Position numbers and translations under genes: made by a program | In this document: piece after piece, positions 8,068-16,171 of the stretch | How positions within the stretch are numbered: the first letter of the stretch is position 1 | Layout: the number at the start of each line of letters is the position of its first letter | The notes under the pieces: generated by a model | The model's input: the letters and a program-made list of their open reading frames with translations, nothing else | What the model was told of the DNA's origin: nothing | The model's database searches: none | Assembly: GCA_902489665.1 (NCBI GenBank) | Contig: CABUAT010000021.1 | Coordinates: forward strand, 1 to 35,386 | Reading direction: 5' to 3' | DNA length: 35,386 bases | Source of the DNA: an uncultured Collinsella sp. | Lineage (GTDB): Bacteria > Actinomycetota > Coriobacteriia > Coriobacteriales > Coriobacteriaceae

Positions 8068-8165
8068 GCCTTCTGAGACGCCGCACCTTGACGTTCAAAC
8101 CGTCGCTCGCGTACCGAAGTACGCTTCGCTCCTCTTTCACGTCAATCTGCGGCACCTCAGAAGGC
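8068..8165. repeat. 98-bp imperfect palindrome between nanK and nanE
   Basis: Nested arms pair in register: GCCTTCTGAG (8068-8077) with CTCAGAAGGC (8156-8165), GCCGCA (8080-8085) with TGCGGC (8148-8153), and TTGACGT (8088-8094) with ACGTCAA (8139-8145), separated only by 2-nt mismatches. An inner GCGTAC/GTACGC hairpin (8109-8124) fills the loop. There is no T-tract, so this is not a plain terminator. The design is like ERIC/REP-type intergenic palindromes, which sit in transcribed spacers. Confidence 0.8.
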
Positions 8166-8182
8166 ACACTTGGTAGTTATGT

Positions 8183-9148
8183 TTACTTCAACGAAGCAAG
8201 AAGGTGTTCGGCGGCACCGATGAGCGGAGCATCGCCCTCCAGAGAACCGATGAGGATCTGCGTGTCCTGAAGCGGATCGAGCGCCTGGCTGGCATAGCCC
8301 TCGTGCACCGAATCCTTCCACGTCTGCGAACGCCAATCGGGACCTTGGTGAATCACGCCGCCCGAAAGCACGATGACCTCAGGGTCCAGGATGTTAGCGA
8401 GCGAGCCCAAGCTGGCCCCCAGCGCAAAGCCGGCGTCATGGATGACCTCGGTCGCCTTTGCGTCGCCCGCACGGCACAGGTCGTTCACATCGCGACCGAC
8501 CGAAGGACGGCTGGGGTCGACGCGACCAAAGCGCTCATCGTACATTCGACCAATGGAAGTGCCCGAAGCAACCGACTCCAGATGGCCGGAACGCCCGCAG
8601 GCGCAGGGAATGCCGGCGGCAGCCGAGCACTCGATGTGGCCCATATGGCCGGCAGCACCATGGAAACCCTGCATCACGCGGCCGTTCTCGACATATGCGC
8701 CGCCGATGCCCGTACCGATGCCAAGACACAAGACGGAGAACTTGCCCTTGCCGACGCCCCAGTGGGCCTCGCCCAGAGCATGAGCCTGCACGTCGCCTAC
8801 AACGGCAACGGGAAGACCGAGGTCCTCGCGCAGGCGCGGCCCCAACTGAACGCCGGACCAGCCGGGCATGATCTCGTTGGCATACGCGATGGCGCCCGTC
8901 TTGGGATCGACGACGCCGGCGGCACCGATACCGACGCCAAGGACCTCGACATCGGGATTCGCCTCGAGAGCAGCCTTGATGGACGCCTCGATACGCTGGA
9001 AGACGGCCTCGCCGCCCTCCTGGGCCTCGGTAGGAACCTCGGCCTCAAAAACGGGATGGGGCACACTACCGTCAGCCGGGTACTCCATGATGGCAGTCGC
9101 GATCTTAGTTCCGCCGATATCGACAGAGCAGACGTACTTGTTCTCCAT
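8183..9148 (-). CDS. nanK: ROK-family kinase, probable N-acetylmannosamine kinase
   Basis: A 321-residue ROK kinase: N-terminal phosphate loop DIGGTK (10-15), presumed catalytic Asp119 in VVGDVQAHALGE, the GIGTGIGG loop (143-150), and a zinc region GHMGHIE followed by CACGRSGH (182-189). In most ROK proteins the last position is Cys (CxCGxxGC); here it is His189. By position between nanA and nanE it should phosphorylate ManNAc at C6, although glucokinase-type activity cannot be excluded from sequence alone. The start is supported by AAGGAG seven bases upstream. The gap to nanA (171 bp) holds a long hairpin. Confidence 0.88.
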   Translation of the reverse strand: MENKYVCSVDIGGTKIATAIMEYPADGSVPHPVFEAEVPTEAQEGGEAVFQRIEASIKAALEANPDVEVLGVGIGAAGVVDPKTGAIAYANEIMPGWSGVQLGPRLREDLGLPVAVVGDVQAHALGEAHWGVGKGKFSVLCLGIGTGIGGAYVENGRVMQGFHGAAGHMGHIECSAAAGIPCACGRSGHLESVASGTSIGRMYDERFGRVDPSRPSVGRDVNDLCRAGDAKATEVIHDAGFALGASLGSLANILDPEVIVLSGGVIHQGPDWRSQTWKDSVHEGYASQALDPLQDTQILIGSLEGDAPLIGAAEHLLASLK

Positions 9149-9221
9149 GTCGCTCTCCTTAGGAGATAAAAAACAACTACAGGAAATGAAGGCGGTGTTA
9201 TCGCCGCAACTTAGTAAAGGT

Positions 9222-9316
9222 TTCCCAGGTGCCCGAGGTTGGGGTGAAAGTGGTCGGGCGTTGACCTAATGGGTCACGCCCGACCACTTGAGCCCCAAGA
9301 TCGGGTGCCTGGGGAA
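9222..9316. repeat. Long hairpin between nanA and nanK
   Basis: A central stem of 13 perfect pairs (9248-9260 with 9277-9289) plus 5 more (9262-9266 with 9272-9276) around a 5-nt loop and one bulge. It is enclosed by outer arms of about 23 nt (9222-9244 with 9293-9316) that pair imperfectly. No strong T-tract follows on the minus strand. It lies within the operon, 3 bp from the nanA stop and about 70 bp before the nanK ribosome-binding site, so it is more likely an mRNA-stability or processing element or a mobile palindrome than a full terminator. Confidence 0.75.
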
Positions 9317-9319
9317 GCT

Positions 9320-10240
9320 TTACAGGAGACCGTTGTCCTGGAGGACCTTCTTAATCGCCTCAACGTTCTCGCCGGTCATGGCCTTCACCGGGCGCGGCAT
9401 GGTCGGGCTGTCGAAGATGCCCATAAGGTTCATAGCGGTCTTGAAGGCGCCGACGCCACCGGCATAGCCCTGGACGCCCGAGGTGACATCCCAGATGTGC
9501 GAAATCTCATTGAGGCGATCCTGCTCGGCCTTGACGGTAGCCCAGTCACCAGCCTGAGCGGCCTTCCACTGACGCACGTAGCCCTCGGGCTCAACGTTGG
9601 CGAGACCCGGGACGGAACCGTCGGCGCCACCGAGGTAGGCGCCGTCGACAACAACCTCGTGACCGGTGAGGATGCTCATCGGATGGCCGTTCTTCTCGTT
9701 CTCCTGAACGAGGTAGCGGAACGAGATGTCATCACCCGAGGAATCCTTGACGCCAGCAAGGACGCCCTCGGCGCCGAGCTTGGCAAGGAGCTTCCAGGGG
9801 AGCTTGGTGTGAACGCAGACGGGAATGTCATAGGCGAAGATGGGCAGGTCGAGCTCCTCGTGCAGGATACGGAAGTGCTCCTCGACCTCGGTCATGCCCT
9901 GCAGGGCATAGAACGGGCAGGTGGCGACGAGGGCATCGGCGCCCAGCTCCTGGGCGACCTTGCCGTGCTCGATCATGCGCTCGGTCTCGGTATCGATGAT
10001 GCCGACCAGAACAGGCACACGGTGGTCGACGATACGAACGGCCTCGGCGATAATCTGGCGACGGCGCTCGTCGGTGGAGAAGACGACCTCGCCCGAGGAT
10101 CCCAAGAAGAACAGGCCATCGACGCCGGCATCGATCATGCGGTTGATGCTGCGCTCAAAGGAGGCAACGTCGAGCTGGTGATCTTCGGTATCGGGAACAA
10201 CGACGGGAGGGATAACGCCGGTGAATTTCTGAGTTGCCAC
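9320..10240 (-). CDS. nanA: N-acetylneuraminate lyase (NanA/DapA-family aldolase)
   Basis: A 306-residue class I aldolase. From the chosen start the motif GSSGE is at 47-51, the catalytic Tyr is residue 137 (YDIP) and the Schiff-base Lys is residue 165 (GVKDSSGD), the same numbers as E. coli sialic acid lyase. It should cleave N-acetylneuraminate to ManNAc and pyruvate. The second residue of the carboxylate-binding pair is Ser rather than Thr, and YDIP replaces the common YNIP, so it is a divergent member; dihydrodipicolinate synthase or another 2-keto-acid aldolase is possible, but nanK and nanE beside it favour NanA. The start is GTG, six bases after AAGGAG; upstream frame lacks homology. 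Confidence 0.85.
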   Translation of the reverse strand: MATQKFTGVIPPVVVPDTEDHQLDVASFERSINRMIDAGVDGLFFLGSSGEVVFSTDERRRQIIAEAVRIVDHRVPVLVGIIDTETERMIEHGKVAQELGADALVATCPFYALQGMTEVEEHFRILHEELDLPIFAYDIPVCVHTKLPWKLLAKLGAEGVLAGVKDSSGDDISFRYLVQENEKNGHPMSILTGHEVVVDGAYLGGADGSVPGLANVEPEGYVRQWKAAQAGDWATVKAEQDRLNEISHIWDVTSGVQGYAGGVGAFKTAMNLMGIFDSPTMPRPVKAMTGENVEAIKKVLQDNGLL

Positions 10241-10308
10241 AAGAATCTCCTTAGTTGTCTGGCGGGCAGCCCTATGCCACCCACTCTTGTTGGCAGTGTC
10301 CAGGCCGT

Positions 10309-11160
10309 CTAGGCCAAAGAACACGAGTAGAACGTTTGGTTAAAAAAGTCGACGACTTCGTTTTCGAACGCATTGATGCGCTCGTGAGCGTATTTTGCAT
10401 AGATGATATGCCTCCGGTCACACTCAAGACCGTTGAATACGGCAAACTGATCCTTGGGATCGCTCACGGTATCCATAAGCGATGTGCCCATGAGCACCGA
10501 TCCGCGCACCCGAGACGACAGCGCCTCGAGGCCGCCAGGAAGCGGATTGGCAACCGCCGTGCAGGCGAGGCCCCGCTCGTCCAGAGCAGAAACCGCCAGC
10601 GCGACTCCGCCGCCAAGACCCTCGCCCCATGCAAAGATGCGGTCGGGGTCCATGCCATCAAGATTGCGCGCCACCTTCGCCAGCGCGCAACCCCAACGGA
10701 CGCGCTCGACAAAAGCGGGCGAAGAAATCCCCCGCTGCAGGTCGTCCGCACCAGCAACATCGTCATCCAGCGCGAGGACGGCATACCCCATGGCGGCAAA
10801 TCTCGTCATGTGATGCCAGCCGCGCACAGGCCGATCGATGTCGTGGAACATCAGGCACAACGGCACGCGCTCAGATACTCGGGCACGACCGACAGGCTCG
10901 ATCAAACGAGCGTGAATCGCATCGTCACCGAGCTCAAAGGAGACCTCCGAGTAACGGGCGCAGGGGTTAACAAAGTCAATCGCCGTAATGGCCAGGCCTT
11001 GAATCTCAAGATTCGAAGCGCATGTCTCTAAATCAGAAACATCTGCTTGGACATCACCGCGCCAGTCCCGATATTCTGCGAGCCTTGACGAAACCGTTCC
11101 AGGAATTCCCACGAGTCCGGGGACAATCAGCTCGTCAACATTGCTCTCGCACTTAGACAT
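10309..11160 (-). CDS. AXE1-like alpha/beta-hydrolase lacking the nucleophile Ser (pseudoenzyme)
   Basis: A 283-residue protein related to the acetyl-xylan/cephalosporin-C esterase family and to its upstream neighbour. Corresponding blocks include the FHDIDRPVRGW segment (neighbour FHGYPGASRSW), a PDRIFAWGEGLGGG elbow (neighbour ARVFVNGASQGGG), the Asp230 block GTSLMDTVSDP and the His259 block KYAHERI. At the nucleophile elbow the neighbour's Ser183 is Gly181 here (codon GGT), so it should not work as a serine hydrolase. The Asp and His of the triad remain. It overlaps its neighbour's stop by 8 bp (ATGTCTAA), so the pair is translated together. It could be a binding or partner subunit, or a decaying duplicate; the reading frame is intact. 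Confidence 0.8.
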   Translation of the reverse strand: MSKCESNVDELIVPGLVGIPGTVSSRLAEYRDWRGDVQADVSDLETCASNLEIQGLAITAIDFVNPCARYSEVSFELGDDAIHARLIEPVGRARVSERVPLCLMFHDIDRPVRGWHHMTRFAAMGYAVLALDDDVAGADDLQRGISSPAFVERVRWGCALAKVARNLDGMDPDRIFAWGEGLGGGVALAVSALDERGLACTAVANPLPGGLEALSSRVRGSVLMGTSLMDTVSDPKDQFAVFNGLECDRRHIIYAKYAHERINAFENEVVDFFNQTFYSCSLA

Positions 11161-12130
11161 GAGCCTCCCCTCCCTTGCAGAAAAACGGAATGATCAGATC
11201 GTCAAAATCCTGAATCTCCTCGTGGCCAAAGCCTTCAAAGAACTCATGACGCTTTTCGCAGGTCAGGTTGTTATAGACCGCAAACTGCGTCGCTGGCGGA
11301 CAGATGATATCGGCTGTGCCGGTGCCAAACAGCACGGGGCATTTGACCATAGGGGCAAAGTTCTTGGAATCGAAGTACGCCAGCTTGGCATAGGCTTCGT
11401 CAATACGAGTCGAGTCCTCGTCAAACCAGCGAGACCAATAGCGCAGGCCCTCGTAGGCAATGTCGTCGGCATCCAAATCCCAGACCAGGCGGAAATCTGA
11501 CAGGAAGGGATAGAGGATGGCGGCACGATTGATAAGCTCGCTGTTAAGCGCACAGGTCGCAATGCCCAAACCGCCGCCCTGCGACGCGCCGTTCACAAAC
11601 ACACGCGCAAGATCGATGCCCTCGAGCTCGCGAACGATGCGGCACAGGATGCGAATATCTTGGTGCAAGCGGACATAGTAGAGGTTGGCCGGGTCGCCGT
11701 CGACACCGGCGACGATATGACCGGCAACCGTTGTGCCCTCAAATCCACCAATGTCCTCGGAGGGACCTCCTTGGCCGGGGCAGTCGAGGGCGATGAGTGC
11801 CATGCCCATGCCCGCAAACGACGCCTGCTCAAACCAGCTGCGGCTTGCACCCGGATACCCATGGAACTGAAGTACCAATGGCACGGGCTCGTCCGAGACG
11901 GGTTTAAGGTACTTGGCATGCAGGCGAGCGCCACACATGCCGGTATACCAGAGGTCGAAAAGCTGGCAGGTCGCGGCATCGGTGACCGATGCCGTCTCGA
12001 TCGCATAGTCAAGCCCAACGGCGTCGGCCTCGGCCATGCGATCCTTCCAAAAGAGATCGAAATCTGATGGACGGGGCATGGCGCCTCGATATTCACCAAA
12101 TTGATGTTGTAGCTCCTGAGCACTTGGCAT
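11153..12130 (-). CDS. AXE1/CE7-family acetyl esterase
   Basis: A 325-residue alpha/beta-hydrolase of the acetyl-xylan esterase/cephalosporin-C deacetylase type. Seen: the oxyanion segment QFHGYPG (88-94), the nucleophile elbow GASQGGG with Ser183, Asp274 in GTGTADIICPP, and His303 in GFGHEEI, giving a full Ser-Asp-His triad. No signal peptide, so it is cytosolic and acts on imported sugar. In this cluster the likely substrate is an O-acetylated sialic acid, but other acetylated sugars are possible. The ATG at 12130 is used; the upstream TTG at 12145 sits directly against AAAGG and is a poor alternative. It follows the ATPase gene after an 80-bp gap holding a 10-bp-stem hairpin. Confidence 0.88.
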   Translation of the reverse strand: MPSAQELQHQFGEYRGAMPRPSDFDLFWKDRMAEADAVGLDYAIETASVTDAATCQLFDLWYTGMCGARLHAKYLKPVSDEPVPLVLQFHGYPGASRSWFEQASFAGMGMALIALDCPGQGGPSEDIGGFEGTTVAGHIVAGVDGDPANLYYVRLHQDIRILCRIVRELEGIDLARVFVNGASQGGGLGIATCALNSELINRAAILYPFLSDFRLVWDLDADDIAYEGLRYWSRWFDEDSTRIDEAYAKLAYFDSKNFAPMVKCPVLFGTGTADIICPPATQFAVYNNLTCEKRHEFFEGFGHEEIQDFDDLIIPFFCKGGEAHV

Positions 12131-12166
12131 GGCTCGTGAACCCAACCTTTCGAAATCGCAACGGAG

Positions 12167-12194
12167 GTGCGCCCGGCAAGGGAACCGGGCGCAC
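12167..12194 (-). other. Hairpin between ATPase gene and esterase genes
   Basis: Ten-bp perfect stem GTGCGCCCGG/CCGGGCGCAC (12167-12176 with 12185-12194), loop of 8. No T-tract follows in either direction. Its position at the boundary between transport and catabolic genes suggests an mRNA-stability or processing site. Confidence 0.65.
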
Positions 12195-12210
12195 GGGAGG
12201 GAAAGCGAGC

Positions 12211-13038
12211 CTACTCGCCGAGCTTGGGGTGCAGCAACGACGGCGCAGCGCCGAGCAGCATCTTGGTGTAGGGGTCCTGGGGGTGCTGGAAGACCTGCTT
12301 GGCCTCGCCCTGCTCGACGATCTTGCCACCATTCATAACGATGATGTCGTCAGAGATATAGCGGACCGTCTGGATGTCATGGCTGATGAACACCATGGCC
12401 AAGCCGAGCTCCTTCTTAAGGTCGGTCAGCAGGTTCAGAATCTGCGCGCGGACCGAAACGTCCAGAGCTGAGGTGGGCTCGTCGGCGATGATCGCATCGG
12501 GGTTCAGCGACAGGGCACGGGCAATTGCGACGCGCTGGCGCTGGCCGCCCGAAAGCTGGCCGGGAAGAACCTCGGCGGCGGAGCTGGGCAGACCGGTGAG
12601 CTCCAAGAGTTCCTTGACGCGCTTCTCCTGCTCGGCCTCGGTACCCAGGTTGTGGACGCGCATGGGGTCGAGCAGCTGCTCGCGAACGACCATGCGGGGG
12701 TTGAGCGCCGTGGCCGGGTTCTGGAACACGACCGAGATTACGCGACCCATGTGGCGACGGTCCTCGGCGGTACGTTTGGTAACGTCCTTGCCCTTAAAGT
12801 AGACCTTGCCACTCGTGGGGGCCTGCAGGCCGCACATGACGTTGGCAGTGGTGGACTTACCGCAACCGGACTCGCCGACGATGCCGATCGTCTGACCGGG
12901 CATGAGCTTAATCGTTACACCCTGGACGGCGTGAACCAGGTTGGGGTGCAGAATCGAGCCGGTACGGGTCCTAAAGGTGACGTGGACGTCATCAAGGAAG
13001 ATGATCGGCTCGACGCCGTTGACTGCGGTCTCGCTCAT
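12211..13038 (-). CDS. ABC transporter ATP-binding protein (OppF/DppF type)
   Basis: A 275-residue nucleotide-binding subunit: Walker A GESGCGKS (55-62), Q-loop VVFQNP (about 103-108), signature LSGGQRQR (162-169), Walker B AIIADE (182-187), the D-loop SALD, and the switch His in FISHD, then the family-5-transporter C-terminal region ending in the DPYTKMLLGA stretch typical of Opp/Dpp ATPases. It pairs with the ATPase half of the fusion encoded just upstream to form the two-ATPase core. Its ATG directly follows the fusion's TAG (TAGATG), so the two are coupled. Substrate is assigned from the neighbouring nan genes. Confidence 0.93.
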   Translation of the reverse strand: MSETAVNGVEPIIFLDDVHVTFRTRTGSILHPNLVHAVQGVTIKLMPGQTIGIVGESGCGKSTTANVMCGLQAPTSGKVYFKGKDVTKRTAEDRRHMGRVISVVFQNPATALNPRMVVREQLLDPMRVHNLGTEAEQEKRVKELLELTGLPSSAAEVLPGQLSGGQRQRVAIARALSLNPDAIIADEPTSALDVSVRAQILNLLTDLKKELGLAMVFISHDIQTVRYISDDIIVMNGGKIVEQGEAKQVFQHPQDPYTKMLLGAAPSLLHPKLGE

Positions 13039-15054
13039 CTACATCACCTCCGCGTGAGGGGTCAAACCATTTGCCTTGAGCACCTCGTCGGGGAGCTCGG
13101 AATAGAAGTGCTCAGTGCCGGGCACGCGCTTGAAGACCGGACGGGTGTCCAGGCCAATACGCGGATGGCTCGAGCGGGGCGCGAAGCGATCGCCCTTGGG
13201 GAAATCGCGCGGGCTCGGAACGGCGCCGGGCACCTGGTGCAGGCGGCCCGAACCGCTCTCGATGGACAGAACGGAACCCAGAAGACCGCGGGTGTACTCG
13301 TGGATCGGGTTAGTGAGCAGCTCCTTGGTGGGTGCCTGCTCGATAACCTGACCGGCGTACATAACCGTGATGTTATGGGCGACCTCGGCGACCAGAGCCA
13401 GGTCATGCGAAACGAAGATCATGGCAAAGCCGAGCTTGGCCTGAAGATCGTTGAGCAGCTTGATGACCTGCTTCTGGACGGTAACGTCCAGAGCGGTCGT
13501 GGGCTCGTCACAGATGACCAGCTTGGGGTCGCGGGTAAGGGCCATAGCGATCAGGACACGCTGACGCTGGCCGCCGGAAAGCTCGTGCGGATAGCTCTCG
13601 AGCGTGCGCTTGGGATCGAGGCCGACGAGCTCCAGGAGCTCCTCGGCGCTGCGGGTTCCGCCGCGCTTGGTGAGCTGCTTCATCTGGGCAGAGATGAGCA
13701 TGGAGGGGTTGAGCGAGGACAGGGCGTCCTGATAGACCATAGCGATATCGGTACCACGCAGGCCGAACCACTCCTTCTTGCTCATCTTGAGCAGGTCACG
13801 GCCCTCCCAGAGGACCTCGCCGGAAAGGTGCTCGTCCTCATCGGTCAGGCCCATGATGGCCAGCGTGGTGATGGACTTACCGCAACCGGACTCGCCCACC
13901 AGGCCCATGGTCTGACCAGGACGGACGTCAAAGTTGACATGGTCGACAACGTTGATATCACCGTGATGCTCAAACTGAATGCAGAAGTCACGGACCGAGA
14001 GAATCGGTTCGACAGACTCGTCGGGCACATGGCGATCGTCACGCTTGAGCTCGACATCGCGCAGGGCGCCAAGGCGAGCGGAGAGGGACTGGGCCTGCTC
14101 CTTGTAGGCGCGAACGGGGTCGGAGACCAGCAGGTCGGCCTCGCGACGCTTGGAGGAATCGGTCGGATCCAGGGCGGCGGAGGGAGCAGCGGCCATGGCG
14201 TCGGTAATGCCCTCGGAGAGGATGTTGAGCGCCAGGCAGGTGATCATGATGGCCAGACCCGGGAACAGCGCCTGCCACCAACGGCCGGCAAGCACGCCGC
14301 CGCGGGCGTCGGCGAGGATGTTGCCCCAGGTAGCGGTGGGCTCCTGAATACCAGCGCCGATGAAGGTCAGCGAGGCCTCGAAGATGATGGCGTCGGCGAC
14401 CAGGGTAACGGTGAAGACCATGATCGGGGCGATGCAGTTACGCAGAACATGCTTGATCAAAATCCACGGAGCCTTGGCGCCGGAAACGATGACCGCACGG
14501 ACATAGTCCTCGCCGTACTCGGACACGATGTTGGCGCGCACGATACGGGCAATCTGCGGAGTGTACATAAAGCCGATGGCGAAGATGATCGACGGCACGG
14601 AGTTGCCCAGGATGGAGACGAAGACGGCCGCGAGGGCGATGCCGGGGATGGACATGATGATGTCCAAGATACGCATGATCGTCTCGGAGACGGCCTTGCG
14701 CGAAACCGCTGCAAGGGCGCCTACGACCGAGCCGCAGACCAGAGCCATGGCAGTGGCGCCAAAGCCGATAATCAGCGAGTAACGACCACCGTAGAGCATA
14801 CGCGACAGAATGTCGCGGCCCTTATCGTCGGTACCGAAAATAAATCCGTTGCCGGGAGCCTGGCGAGCCGTAAAGATCTCGACCGGGCTATAGGGGGCAA
14901 GAAGGGGCGCCAGAATCGCAGTCAGGGCGACCAGCACCAGCACGACGGCTGCAATCTTAGAAGACAGCGTCATCTTCTTCCAGCCACCGAGCTTGAGCCC
15001 CTTAGAGGCAGCCTTCTCGAGCTGCTCGGTTTGCTTCTCTCGAATCTTTACCAT
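13039..15054 (-). CDS. ABC transporter permease-ATPase fusion (OppC/DppC + OppD/DppD)
   Basis: A 671-residue fusion of two normally separate subunits. Residues about 30-290 are a DppC-type permease: N-terminal helix, the FGTDDKGRD motif, several membrane helices and an EAA-like loop (VRAVIVSGAKAPWILIKHVL region). A polar linker with charged helices spans about 290-350, then a full ATPase with Walker A GESGCGKS (387-394), signature LSGGQRQR, Walker B LVICDE and switch FVSHD. There is no frameshift or internal stop, and the frame is open throughout. From memory the SatABCD sialic-acid importer of Haemophilus ducreyi also has a permease-ATPase fusion, which would fit this context. It is 3 bp after the permease B stop. 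Confidence 0.93.
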   Translation of the reverse strand: MVKIREKQTEQLEKAASKGLKLGGWKKMTLSSKIAAVVLVLVALTAILAPLLAPYSPVEIFTARQAPGNGFIFGTDDKGRDILSRMLYGGRYSLIIGFGATAMALVCGSVVGALAAVSRKAVSETIMRILDIIMSIPGIALAAVFVSILGNSVPSIIFAIGFMYTPQIARIVRANIVSEYGEDYVRAVIVSGAKAPWILIKHVLRNCIAPIMVFTVTLVADAIIFEASLTFIGAGIQEPTATWGNILADARGGVLAGRWWQALFPGLAIMITCLALNILSEGITDAMAAAPSAALDPTDSSKRREADLLVSDPVRAYKEQAQSLSARLGALRDVELKRDDRHVPDESVEPILSVRDFCIQFEHHGDINVVDHVNFDVRPGQTMGLVGESGCGKSITTLAIMGLTDEDEHLSGEVLWEGRDLLKMSKKEWFGLRGTDIAMVYQDALSSLNPSMLISAQMKQLTKRGGTRSAEELLELVGLDPKRTLESYPHELSGGQRQRVLIAMALTRDPKLVICDEPTTALDVTVQKQVIKLLNDLQAKLGFAMIFVSHDLALVAEVAHNITVMYAGQVIEQAPTKELLTNPIHEYTRGLLGSVLSIESGSGRLHQVPGAVPSPRDFPKGDRFAPRSSHPRIGLDTRPVFKRVPGTEHFYSELPDEVLKANGLTPHAEVM

Positions 15055-15057
15055 AAT

Positions 15058-16014
15058 CTACACCGTCCTGATGCGCGGGTTGATGAGCAGGTAGAGCATG
15101 TCAACCACGATGTTGATGATGATGAAGGCAAGAGCAACGACGATAACGACGCCCTGAACCAGGTTCGCCTCGTTGCCCTGAACGCCCTGCAGAATCGCGG
15201 TGCCCATGCCGGGGAGGTTGAAGATAACCTCGATGACGACGGCGCCGCCCATGAGGTAACCGATCTTAAGACCGAGGGTGGTGACCGGGGTGATCAGCGC
15301 ATTGCGAAGAACGTTGATGCCGACGACGACCTTCTCGGGAACGCCGGCGCCGCGAGCCATACGGACATAATCCTTATCGAGCTCCTCGACCATGGCGGTA
15401 CGCACGATACGAGTCATCTGGCCCGTCAGCGGAAATGCCAAGGCGATAGCGGGCATAATCATACGTCCCAGATAGCCAACCGGATTCGTGGTGAAGTGAG
15501 GCAGAGCACCCGATGCCGGGAGCACCTTAAGGTAGGAAGAGAACAGCAGGATCAACAGAACGGCAAGCCAGAACGACGGGGTTGCCAAGCCGGCGATGGA
15601 AAAGACGCGGATCACTTGGTCCGGCCATTTGTCGCGATACAGTGCCGCGATGACGCCGAGCAAAAACGAAACGACCGCACCGATAGCAAGACCGATAAAG
15701 GTCAGCTGCATCGTGACGGGCAGGGCCGTGGAGATGCGCTTGGCAACGGAGTTGCGAGCAGCACCATAGGTGCCCATGTCGCCATGGATCAGATCGCCCA
15801 TATAGCGCACGTAGCGCACGGGCCAGGGGTCGTCCAGACCATACTTCTCATGGTACTCGGCAACCGCCTCGGGCGAGGCACCGTCACCCAACGCCGTGTA
15901 GGCGGGGTCGGTCTTGGAGAACGACATAAGGAAGAACACCAGGACGGTGACGCCCAATGCCATGATCGGCAGCGCCACAAGACGCCTTCCAATCAAACGT
16001 AGCAAGTTGTTCAC
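15058..16014 (-). CDS. ABC transporter permease (OppB/DppB type)
   Basis: A 318-residue inner-membrane permease with six predicted helices: helix 1 at about 11-31, then the DPAYTALG/YGLDDPWPVRYVRYMGDLIHGDMG extracytoplasmic segment characteristic of DppB, and the EAA loop around DYVRMARGAGVPEKVV. The C terminus ends INPRIR, which is typical of the family. I chose the GTG at 16014, preceded by GGGGAGAG; the longer frame begins with a TTG inside the leader. It forms the membrane channel with the permease half of the downstream fusion. Confidence 0.92.
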   Translation of the reverse strand: MNNLLRLIGRRLVALPIMALGVTVLVFFLMSFSKTDPAYTALGDGASPEAVAEYHEKYGLDDPWPVRYVRYMGDLIHGDMGTYGAARNSVAKRISTALPVTMQLTFIGLAIGAVVSFLLGVIAALYRDKWPDQVIRVFSIAGLATPSFWLAVLLILLFSSYLKVLPASGALPHFTTNPVGYLGRMIMPAIALAFPLTGQMTRIVRTAMVEELDKDYVRMARGAGVPEKVVVGINVLRNALITPVTTLGLKIGYLMGGAVVIEVIFNLPGMGTAILQGVQGNEANLVQGVVIVVALAFIIINIVVDMLYLLINPRIRTV

Positions 16015-16077
16015 GTTCTCTCCCCTTTCTTTTGTCGGTAGGACCAACTGGTATATGAGTACGGATACTCATTACAA

Positions 16078-16107
16078 GACCCGAGCGACATCGTTGCCGC
16101 CCGGGTC
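16078..16107 (-). other. Hairpin between binding-protein and permease genes
   Basis: Arms GACCCG (16078-16083) and CGGGTC (16102-16107) enclose a second GCGAC/GTTGC pairing. A short TTGT follows on the minus strand. Such hairpins after a solute-binding-protein gene usually raise its mRNA over the downstream permease message, either by partial termination or by 3'-end protection. Confidence 0.6.
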
Positions 16108-16171
16108 TTTGTTTCAACTATGAGGATACGGTCCCAACGACCGACATCCTGCATACAGACTCAAGCGAGTC

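Noticed and set aside
9320..10240. Reading the aldolase as dihydrodipicolinate synthase (dapA).
   Set aside because: Tyr137/Lys165 spacing and the nanK-nanE neighbours favour N-acetylneuraminate lyase, though function is not proven.
12652..16002. A 1116-codon open frame on the plus strand antisense to the transporter genes.
   Set aside because: It mirrors the GC-rich third positions of the real genes, has low-complexity His/Asp/Gly content and no family motif.
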